A stretch of 64,000 nt of DNA from Morinoia aosen (lineage: Eukaryota > Arthropoda > Malacostraca > Amphipoda > Talitridae), in the NCBI GenBank assembly GCA_030386875.1, contig CM059576.1, forward strand, positions 18,418,058 to 18,482,057, read 5' to 3'. Each line of letters starts with the position of its first letter. The first letter of the stretch is position 1. The notes under the pieces are model-generated. The model had not been told where the DNA came from and made no database searches. It was given only the letters and a program-made list of their open reading frames with translations. Below, piece after piece: positions 55,420 through 64,000 of the stretch. A program made the position numbers and the translations under genes.

Positions 55420-57435
55420 AAGTAAGCATCTGATGCCCTCCCAGTCGACTCTCATGGTAGTCGAGTTGAGTTCTTTGCAAGAACCCCGTAAGATCTTCAA
55501 ATTTTTTCACCTACCAACATTTACTGTTTAGCTTCTCTCATATTTTTGTTTAGTAACATTTACAGTAGTTTCTCGCGTTTATGGCCAACATCTGTTACAT
55601 AAATATATTTCCATTGATATGCAGTCTTTGTTGAAAACTCTTGTATTTCTCCTCTTGCAACACTCGCTTCGCAAATTGACTATTCACTGCGTATCTTTAT
55701 TTCTTTGCAGTTTGACGAATCGTGTTTATTGTAATTGCTGCTTATTTATAGAGGATTAGATGGTTACACTGTTTGGCCTGTTGAATTAGGTAATGAGATC
55801 GTTTTTCTTAATTAAACATCTTGAGCTATTAGCCCTTTCAAGGCAGGGATTTAAGATTTTCAATGTTCATCACGAAATGCGTGATGTGGAAGCCTTGATG
55901 TAATTATTCTAGTTTTAGAAACTTTCTTTTTTTAGTGCCTCAATTTATATATTTTTATTATTTCTATTGTTCTATTGGACATAACAGAACTCTTAACTGT
56001 TAGACATAGCACTTTATTCCTTTATGATTTATATTCGTGTTTTGCCATAACCTATGTGGAAACGTATTCTGAACATACGTACCTCATATATTGCATGTAT
56101 ATTATATAAAATGAAAAATGTTCTGAAAAAATAGGGGAATGATTATTAGTAGGTAATTTCATAAAATTATGTGCAAGGAACAAAATATTGAATAAAAAAT
56201 TAGATTGTTATTCCCAATAATGTTTTTTGAAGTTGGTATGATTTCTTATTGATAAAGTGGATTTTAGAATCTTAAAATTCGACTTTAAATGTGTAATCTA
56301 TTTTAAGCCGTATTGTTCTGTGAAATGTACTTTGCAAGCTGGAACTTCCACTCGGTTTTTATGGGGAGGATCTTGGAGGACTGTGAACTTCAGCGAAGGA
56401 GATAGTGTGAAAGCTTTCCGCTCGTAATTCATGCTCGGTCTCCTGATCTGATTATGATATCTAGTGAAACATTTGAGAATTTGATTATTTTAGTGGCAGT
56501 AATACGTATTGAATTAAGCTAATTAGTTTAGTTGAAGAAAAATATCTAAACCTGAGAAATATTCAACTTGGAATTATTTAATTTCTGTAGCCTTGTGTGA
56601 TGCAGACGAACTTCCACTTTGTTCTCGATATTAGTTCAGATCAATCCTACTAATTTTATTGTACTTTTATGACAAATAAACAGACATAACTGTGAGAGTT
56701 ACGATGATGCTGATTCGAGATCCATTGATGTAAACGCTCGAGTTATGTTTTGATTTATTTAAGAGTGTATTTTTACCAAGGAAGACATTTTGAAGTGTCA
56801 ATTGAAGGAAAGAGGAACACGGGAAGTTTGTGATTTAATTTGTTATGACTAGTTTAAAATTCGTTTAATGAACTTGTCGTTACTTTGAGAATAGAATGGC
56901 ATGACTTCTTGTATTATAATAAACAGTGAATCCATTTTAAATAGTTACCATTCGTTCGTAGTTACCATTCTTTTTTCGTGGCGGATATGGTTTTCTTTAG
57001 GAAGCCAATAATAAACGTTGCAATAATAAATCGTCATTGTTCCAGTCATTGACCTTTTGTTACGAGGTTTTCGAGTATTGATATAAGTAACGCCAATTGA
57101 ACGTATTTACAAATAGTTGACTTCAAGCCAATGTAAGCTGCTGAGCATGATCAGCGGAAACAACTTTCGTCTGCAAGTGACGCAAGTTCCATGTTGAAGT
57201 TTCATGAAGTAAGATGTTAGTTGAAGTACTAGGGTTGACCAATGGAAGCCGTAATAGCATTCTATTGCATTAGGTAAACTATTCTTTTGCACAAATTTCA
57301 ACAGTTTTCTAAGATATATGGCTTGTACTATATCGTATTTGAAAGTTTCAAAGAGCGATTGTTTTTTCTTGGCAACTGAGCAATTAAAGAATTTCATCTT
57401 TTTGTCACGATTACTTGCATTTTATACGGTTATTC
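55420..57435. other. No gene seen
   Basis: Two kilobases of A+T-rich DNA without supportable features. The minus frame at 57107-57397 has no recognised motif. Confidence 0.4.
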
Positions 57436-57439
57436 GACC

Positions 57440-57745
57440 AATAATAAAAAAATACATTCATTTTACCACCGTTTTTTCACGGCAAATCAAAAGAAATTAC
57501 TGGTTTCTACCGTTTTCAGTGCCCAGGTTTTGCTGTTATTTCACGGCAATTTCGTATAAATTACAGTTTTTTACCGGTTTTTATTTCCTGGTATTACCGT
57601 TTAAAGTACGGAAACTCCTTAGAAATCACGGTTTTTTACCGTTTTTTGCCCCCAGGTTTTACCGTTTTTTTCACGGTTTTTTGTTGGCAGCGAAGTTGCC
57701 AGACATTTTACCGTGAAATCACGGTGAAATTTTTTACAGTGCATA
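57440..57745. repeat. TTTTTCACGGT-type degenerate tandem repeat
   Basis: Four or five copies of a roughly 60-bp unit contain TTACCGTTTTTTCACGG, with variants of AAATTACGGTTTTTTACCG and a CCCAGGTTTT spacer. The motif TTTTTCACGG and its reverse CCGTGAAA occur together, so the units are partly palindromic. The adjacent minus-strand SINE runs directly into it. Confidence 0.65.
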
Positions 57746-57844
57746 TCACTCTGTAGGTACGTCCCGAGTCATGGGACTTGTTCCACTTCGACATAATGAC
57801 GAGTTAATCTTTCAACAGCTGAACACAAATTATAGTTCTGACAC

Positions 57845-57990
57845 AAACTAAAAACCAAAACGGTTACTGACCCTCACGCGCCTGCGAATTGAACTGTGGC
57901 CCGACAGGCAAGGGCCGCTAAGGGGCTAAAGGCGTCTGCGCGGCAACCGGCCATCCGCTGAGTTACAAAAACGTTTGATCGAAGATTGAA
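57845..57990 (-). mobile_element. Second tRNA-derived SINE head
   Basis: On the minus strand TAACTCAGCGGATGG (Box-A-like) and, about 55 bases on, CAGTTCAATTCGC (Box-B-like, GTTCAATTC) mark an RNA polymerase III promoter of tRNA type. The intervening part, CCGGTTGCCGCGCAGACGCC, has no clean anticodon arm, so it is not a functional tRNA gene. The 3' body continues into the TTTTTCACGGT repeats. It differs from the SINE at 49275-49405. Confidence 0.55.
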
Positions 57991-58039
57991 CAAGAATCGT
58001 TCGATCTTCGATAATACGTATTACGTTGCAGCTCTTCAT

Positions 58040-58260
58040 GCCCACTACGTCCAAAAAGGGCGCCAATTCGTTCGCTCAATATGTAAAAATGGCAAAACGA
58101 CTTCTTTCATACTAGTTTAATGCCAAAAATAGCTTCCACTGCCAAATTCCATTGTTTTCATTGCCAAATGCCAAACTGCAATTTTTCATTGCCAAAATGA
58201 CTTTTCACTGCCAAAAATGACCAAATTTGGCAGTGAAATTTGCCAGTTGGCAACCCTGTG
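58040..58260. repeat. TGCCAAA-rich segment with inverted repetition
   Basis: Repeated short motifs CATTGCCAAA and CACTGCCAAAAATG occur, with CATTTTTGGCAGTG-type complement at 58206-58245 (CAAATTTGGCAGTGAAATTT). The segment can fold on itself. The family is unknown. Confidence 0.5.
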
Positions 58261-58482
58261 CCCCACAGTGACTGAAATCTGCTACGCTATTCCGCTGATG
58301 TGGATTGAGAGCAAACAATTAAAAATTTTTGTTTAGGTACTTTTCTCTAACAGCAATGAATTAATGAGATTTCCAACAAAAAAAAATGGTTATCAACAAA
58401 TGCGGTTGATGTTCAAACTTTTAATTAGTAAAATAAACTCGTAATTTTAGGGCTTATATCCTTGTATATATGAACATGTGTT

Positions 58483-59077
58483 TCTGTAAATTAATATATT
58501 AATACGCTAACCTGTGCGTCACGCCCTTCAACATCATTGCGATATCTATGATACGGATTGGATCGTGTCGGATCGCTCTCCATTAGAGGGAGAGAGAGTG
58601 AGGGTGAGAAGGAAGGAAGAAAGAGAGGAAGAGGGGCAGGAGGAGATGAAAATTGTTTAATGTTTTTAATTTTTTTAATATTTCAATTTTTTAGTTTGTT
58701 GGGATAGGATAGGTTAAGATAGGATAGGTTTCTATATGTTATGTTAGGATAGGTTAGATTATAATTTTATGATAGAATTTGTTAGGTAATGTTGATCGAA
58801 TTTTTTCACGGGTCCACCTAGCTTATTGATGACATTGGTTAAAGTTAGGTTAGGATAGGATAGGTTGGGTTAGGATAGGGTAAGATATGTTAGGTTAGGA
58901 TAGATTTGGTGAGCATAGGTTAGGAGAAGATAGGTTTGAATATGTCAAGTTAAAATAAGTTAGGTTAGAATAAGTTTCTTAACAAAAATCTGGGAAGTAA
59001 TGTTGACCAAATGATTTTCACGGATCCACCTAGCTTATTGATGACATTCTCCGTGGAATTTCCACAGGCCCTGCTAG
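58483..59077 (+). mobile_element. Helitron-like non-autonomous element, short copy
   Basis: The start TCTGTAAATTAATATATTAATACGCT shares ATATTAATACGCT with the element at 21832. The interior has a purine-rich run (58590-58650), a short T-rich tract and TTAGG-like sequence with the same CACGGGTCCACCTAGC block. The end has hairpin CCGTGGAA-T-TTCCACAG (one mismatch), seven bases, then CTAG and a host T (59074-59078). Confidence 0.6.
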
Positions 59078-59999
59078 TATATTAAAATATGCGCATTTAC
59101 GCTCAACAGTTTTTGGAAATTTTCCCTTCATTTGTCCTAGAAACACCTTATTTTTTCTATTTCCTCCATAAGTCATCGTCAAGCATTTAAATGAGAAATC
59201 TCATAAATTTGTTGTGTGAGTAAAAGCGTGCACTCGTGGGCTGTCTTCTCCTTTTTTCATTTTTTATGCTTCCTTTAAAAAATATTTTTGAGCATATGCC
59301 TCCACAAGCAATTCTAATAATGTTCGTTGATGTCGAGAAAAACAAAACTTAAATGTCAATGTAATTATTATCTCTCATAAGTGTTTTCAAACCACAAAAA
59401 TCGTTATGTGTATTGTTTCCATGAATTAAAAAACACTATTCAACTTTAATTAACCAACATTGGACACATTGTATGTTATTTTATTCGTTTTTGAACAAGC
59501 CAAAATCCTCCAGTCATGGCACCTTTGTATGTTTCTCAATTAAAGATATTTGCAACGTTTTTCGAAAATGATGTAACTTTTTAATTTGTTAACATTATGG
59601 GACATTAGTATTTTCTTCTCTTATTCACGTCCTAAAATGTTCTTGTTAGTCTTGTGTAGCTCAATATATTATATCATTTCTTACACTCTTGAGTATATTA
59701 TGACAACCCTATGAAGGTGATAAATTTCACATATTACTTCAATTCTGTCGTTCATGGCTTGGTAGCAGTTGTAGAATAATCGTTTTCATGTTTCTGATTC
59801 AATTAGACTGTTATGTGCCACTATTATTTGCGTAAAAATATTATACATTCGTGGCGTGATGAAAAACATTTTCTCAGAGTCGATTGGAATACTAGTTTAT
59901 ACTTGGGAGTGAAAATGTAGAGCTGAATGTCAACCTCGCTTAGACGCAGGATTATTTTTATCCACCCATTTTACCTTCAACAAATTCCTTATACCGCAA
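59078..59999. other. No gene seen
   Basis: A+T-rich sequence. Weak resemblance to BEL LTR sequence is possible but not demonstrable by eye. Confidence 0.35.
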
Positions 60000-60270
60000 G
60001 TCTCTGAGCTCGTTTCTCACTGCAAGTGTGCACTAAAATGTTTTCAACAATGCTTCGTCATTGAATTGTGATTTCTTTTATAATTGCAGTTACATATATC
60101 ATCTAATTTAAATTAAACTGTAGGAATACATTGCCCACAATTTGTTTCGACTAGTGACATGGGTATTACAATACTCATATGTGTGTGTATCATGTAAGTG
60201 TATTTACTTTAAGATATTTTAATAACCATTGATGCCTCATCTTCATTGGAAATAAACTTTTTTCATTTCT
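60000..60270 (+). repeat. Diverged relative of the BEL LTR interior
   Basis: The order of TACATTGCCCACAAT, TCGACTAGTGACATGGG, TACAATACTCATATGTGTGT and TCATGTAAGTGT parallels 35270-35350 of the 5' LTR (TACATTGCCCTCAAT, TCGACTAGTGACACGAG, TACAATATTCGTGTGTGTAT). Many substitutions show an old fragment. Confidence 0.5.
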
Positions 60271-60585
60271 CTACAGCCTATTTGGAAGAGTTAAACATGG
60301 GCGTAAACTGTCTTTTTGGCTTGAACTATCCACTTATTTTGTATTTTCTCTCATAATATAAGAAATTTTCAGTATTTCCCAACATTACGAGACTTAATTA
60401 CGACAATTTGTTCCCGTGTTTTCAGTTCTGCATTGATGCGAGATTATCGTCAGATTTTTATCGTAATAATTCTCTCACGAACGCATGCCATGTGGCTCCC
60501 TTATTTAAGGGTGGTTTCATTTCATGTGTCCGTTTATCGCAACATAATACTAACAGCGGAGTAAATTGCTTCAAGAGCCCTGATA

Positions 60586-60650
60586 TCACAGTTATAAAAG
60601 GAGCCGCTTCCGTCCGTCCCTCCGTCCGTCCCCCCTTTTGATTATCGCAT
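60586..60650 (+). other. Helitron-like 5' terminus
   Basis: TCACAGTTATAAAAGGAGCC follows a host A and leads into CGCTTCCGTCCGTCCC, comparable to 45525-45570. A Helitron-type N-terminal reading frame begins 330 bp downstream. Confidence 0.45.
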
Positions 60651-60919
60651 CCACAATACGCAATCGGCTTATATTTAAAAATAGAAATTTTCTATGGAGA
60701 TTTCTTTGTTGAAATTCATCACGTCGCTTTGATATCTTCAAATAATAATGCAAAAAGAAATGTTCTAAATTCGTTTGACCAGTAACCTGGCTACCACTGA
60801 GTATAAGGCCCAAGATTTTGAAACTTGAGTCATTGTTTTCGAAATTGTGATTTTCTTGAAAAGCTTTGAAGAGATAATAGACGACATTTCAGAATAAAAT
60901 TCCGGCATAAGAGGCCATC

Positions 60920-61415
60920 ATGGATAGAAATGTGTCTAACCTCAAGAGAAAAGTAGCAAGACTTCGACAGCAAGAAAAACGCCGAAGACGATCGGATGAA
61001 CAATGCGAAATGGCAAGACGAAGCAATGCTGCTCGCCAACGAGAAGCTAGAGCTAAATTGACCCTTGAACGGCGTTTGGAAATTCTACGGAATAATGCAG
61101 AGCAACACAGTAGCTAGAGAGAGCTTAACACATGAAAGAAGCGAGGAAATTCTTCGGCACAACGCTGGACAACACCGAGTGGCACGAGAGAATTTAACTC
61201 AAGAAAGAAGGGGTGAAATTTTTCAGATTAATGCCGCACAGCATCGACTTGCACAATCGAATTTAACTCAAGAAAGACGGGATGAAATTCTTCAGATTAA
61301 TGCCGGCCAGCACTTGTGCACTAGTCGCGCCGATCACACAATTGGCCTTTCTTCGCGCAATAAATGCGTTCGACCTCATATAACTACATGGCAGGTTGAG
61401 AGACTATCGAGATAA
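60920..61415 (+). pseudogene. Helitron-type N-terminal coding fragment, frameshifted
   Basis: From ATG 60920 a basic, coiled-coil-like frame reads LKRKVARLRQQEKRRRRSDE and AARQREARAKLTLERRLEIL, then meets TAG at 61115. The frame just shifted by one continues without a break through repeats of about 23 residues (69 bp) with the pattern ARxNLTQERRxEILQINAxQH, ending at 61415. Arg/Glu/Gln-rich repeats of this kind are typical of the N-terminal part of insect Helitron ORFs, upstream of the Rep and helicase domains, which are absent here. One frameshift near 61100 and the truncation make it non-functional. The Helitron assignment is inference from repeat style and the 5' end at 60586. Confidence 0.45.
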
Positions 61416-61861
61416 CATTACGAATAATGTGTAGTGCCTGTCGACTTATCGTTACTTCTAGAACCCTGCTGACACAGTGGTAGGTAAGACGAAAGTAATC
61501 CATGTAACCTTAGGGGCAATATAGTCTGGGTTACTAAAGCACTAGTAAGCCTGCGCTGCTACCACTACTGCTGATACTGATTCAATTTTTCAAACATAGA
61601 CCAGTACACGTCACTCCCGCTGCGTTGTGACTTTGCTAGTACGTTTTGAGCCAACCGTGTGCTCCGTTATCGACGACCATCTCCCCTACTTTCCCAATCC
61701 TTGTTGGGGGGTCCACAGTTGCATTTTGCTGGTGACCCTGGTGGAAAATTTTGCATAAAATTCTTCTTCTTGTGCACTAGTCTTTATAATAGCGCACTCA
61801 ACACCGTGACCTCTTTTGTCACATGATTATTATTATTGTTATTATTATTATCATATAAGAA
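61416..61861. other. No gene seen
   Basis: No supportable feature apart from a short ATT/TTA microsatellite near 61826-61850. Confidence 0.35.
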
Positions 61862-62563
61862 AGTTTTAGCCTCCCTTTAAGACGAAAAAGATGTTCCAAG
61901 AGAGTAAGGATGAAGGCACTATTTAGTATGGAGTTGAGAGAACGCGGAATCTATGCACAAGGTACATAGAAAAAGTAAGCTAAAAAAAAGTACATGAAAC
62001 AAGATCAAAGTAGAAGAAGAAAGAAGAAGGTACTGAAAAACAGGACGGCAGTGAACCGAAAAAAGTTTGCCCGTAACAAAACAAAAACCTATTCTATTCC
62101 AAAAAAAGGAAGCCTACCTAACCTTTAGCTCAGGCCCTCACTTAGTCTCCCTGGGAGCGCTAATTCCTATAGATACAATAGTTGTATCCCCCTGATGGGA
62201 TTGTTCGTGATTAACTGTAAACGGTATCCTCAGTAGCACTGCGAGAATTAGCCCTGCCAGGGGTGGTATGTGTGGTCCCGAGCTGAGAGTTAGGAGTTTT
62301 TCTTTCGTTTTAATAATTTTGATTTTTTGTTAAAAATGATATTTTTTTCAGTTAACTGCTGTCCTGGTTTCAAGAACTTACTACTTTCTTCATTAATTTT
62401 ATCGTATTTAATGAGCGTTCTTTTCAACTCACTGCTTCTGTGCGCACGGGATCCTGTGCGGGAACGCACCTTGTGCATAGAATCCGCGTTCCCTTACTCC
62501 AAACTTAAGAGTGACTTCATCTTTCTTCTCTGAATATCTATGTTGTTAAGGGAGGCTAAAACT
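61862..62563. mobile_element. R-A element with inverted ends, complete-looking copy
   Basis: The left end AGTTTTAGCCTCCCTT (61862) and right end AAGGGAGGCTAAAACT (to 62563) are near-perfect inverted repeats. Inside, about 200 bp on each side are also related in inverted orientation: the left, read on the minus strand, has TGTGCATAGATTCCGCGTTC and the right has TGTGCATAGAATCCGCGTTC. The centre holds ATTCCTATAGATACAATAGT. No target duplication is clear and there is no coding capacity. It looks like a foldback-type MITE; copies at 2960 and 53270 would then be half-elements. Confidence 0.6.
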
Positions 62564-63339
62564 GACTTTTAACCTTACAAAAATGAAAACGGAAAATTTT
62601 GCTGTTATAGCTACCCTTCGAACAAGTATTGTAGTGCACCATTGCATTAAAATTTGGTCTTTTGCGAAGAATTCAAATATGCGAGACATTCTTTTCGTGA
62701 TATAATATAAGAGTACGTTAAAATTTTGACATGGCGTTCGGCTTCGACGCCACTATGAGACGTAATGGAAGGTTTGACACACCAGCATGTCGTTCAGATC
62801 TAACTGCGAGTAAATTGTCTAGTCAACTGTTACGTCCAGGAACAACAGGGATGCGTGGGGTGCATAATCCCTGAGTACGTTGCTAGTTATGACTCTAGGA
62901 ATGTAAATATGAGACTAACTGAATGAGGCATGCAACAAACATGTATCTCAAGTGTTGAGCCAATATCCTCGTTAAATTCTCAGGTGCAAATTTCCACGTA
63001 GATTTCTGAGTGAATTTCTCGAAATACATTAGTTATCCCTGCCGAACTACACAGCGAACCTGTTTTACTCCTAGATCATCAATCGAAGCTTATTAATACA
63101 ACTTACTAGTTTAATTAGTTGAAATGAATCCTTTAAATAAATCAGATTTGTATTTCTATACGCGATGTGAAGCATGACAAGCTATTTATTGAAGTGATAA
63201 AGTAGGACGTAATATATAGGACTCTCACGAAGGAAATGGATCAGAATAAGCTACCTATGAGTTGTAGTCGACAAGTTTCACTAGTACGGTCGCTTGCTAG
63301 TTAAACCAACAGAACCTGTTTTGGAGGCACTCGGCCAGA
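62564..63339. other. No gene seen
   Basis: No coding, RNA or repeat feature is recognised. Confidence 0.35.
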
Positions 63340-63445
63340 CTCCGGGACCTGGCTCGTACCCCCACACTCCCCTCCGCACTCCCACGCTCGCCCCACCCCT
63401 CCCACACTCCCCCCGTCCCTACATTCTCCCCCTCCCACGCCTACC
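63340..63445. repeat. C-rich low-complexity tract
   Basis: Runs such as CCCCACACTCCCCTCCGCAC and CCCACGCTCGCCCCACCCC form a plus-strand pyrimidine-rich stretch of about 100 bp. Confidence 0.7.
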
Positions 63446-63659
63446 AAAACACAAAGCAAAAACTTGAAACATTATTCTTCAACTAACATCTCGTTTCCTA
63501 GCCTTCACTGGCGCAGCCAGCCGAAAATTGAAAGGAGTGGCGGCCAAGATCCCGACAAATAATTTTCTGGGGCCCAGCCATTAATCATCAGCAATATTTT
63601 TATTCTACTTAGAACGGCGACTGAAAATAGCCCCCAGCTCATCATTTCGGTGGGGGCCA

Positions 63660-63850
63660 CGGCCCTCGTGGCAACCTCTCTCTTGGCTGCGCTGAACTTC
63701 CTTCTCTACTTACTGTTTCTCTGCGGGAACACTCACCTTGTGCATAGATTTCCCGTTCCCCTTGTACCAAACATGATGGTGCCTCCATCCTTCTTTTTTT
63801 TTGATGTTTTTGTTCAGGCAAGAGAAGCTGGAACTAACTTACATCTTTTA
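63660..63850 (+). repeat. Dispersed repeat R-A, partial copy
   Basis: CACCTTGTGCATAGATTTCC and CAAACATGATGGTGCCTCCA, then a GAGAAGCTGGAACTAAC end, parallel 62440-62565. Confidence 0.55.
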
Positions 63851-64000
63851 GAATTAGAACACAGAAAATTGTTCTGTCATAGTTACTCTTGAAACTTGTA
63901 ATATGTTGCAGAAGTGCAGTAAGATTGCATCGGTTACAAAGACACCATGAAATGGTGGACCATGACAAAGACACCATGAAATACCACCCTTAAACTACCT

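Overview
This window looks like gene-poor, repeat-dominated nuclear DNA from an arthropod, most likely an insect. The reasons are a high A+T background, no bacterial-style gene packing, BEL/Pao, P-element-like, Helitron, CR1/L2-like LINE and tRNA-SINE sequences, and degenerate TTAGG-type stretches. I cannot name the species. No complete host gene was recognised. Nearly everything supportable is a mobile element, a relic of one, or a tandem repeat grown inside one.

Layout. Positions 1-5.6 kb hold a 24-bp minisatellite, a fragment of a P-element/THAP9-like transposase (1672-2103), a dispersed repeat called R-A here (2960-3345) and a long dispersed repeat called R-B (about 4000-5560). From 5.6 to 33.1 kb lies a patchwork of one modular family in both orientations. 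I label its recurring modules C, D, E and F, plus termini marked by TTTTGCAGCCC. Its members carry expanded minisatellites of 41, about 31, 28, 15, 42 and 17 bp, including a 2.65-kb array of a 15-bp unit (18809-21458). Set into this are a young LTR element with no coding capacity (12181-17301), a MITE (17331-17603) and two Helitron-like elements (21832-24514 and 24668-24953).

From 33507 to 52940 there is a 19.4-kb composite. Two inverted arms each have a 175-bp terminal segment followed by an array of 182-bp repeats, the layout of a foldback transposon. The left arm is split by a nearly intact 8.1-kb BEL/Pao retrotransposon (33682-41770) with 2266-bp LTRs and a 5-bp target duplication. This retrotransposon encodes Gag and a protease-like domain in one 1119-residue frame but has no reverse transcriptase, RNase H or integrase. 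Between the arms are a small acidic open frame, a LINE 3' fragment, Helitron-like 5' sequence, short tandem repeats and a tRNA-like SINE.

From 52.9 to 64 kb there are more R-A copies, a diverged relic of the 182-bp repeat, a more GC-rich patch with possible host exons (54.6-55.4 kb), a second tRNA-like SINE, a short Helitron sharing both ends with the one at 21.8 kb, and a Helitron-like 5' end followed by a broken N-terminal coding region (60586-61415).

How the parts relate: the elements with intact structure are all non-autonomous, namely the pol-less BEL element, the non-coding LTR element, the Helitrons without helicase, the MITE and the foldback. They would need enzymes supplied from elsewhere. 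The coding relics (P-like transposase, LINE reverse transcriptase tail, Helitron N-terminus) are all broken or truncated. Repeat-family identities were read by eye; no alignment or database search was run.
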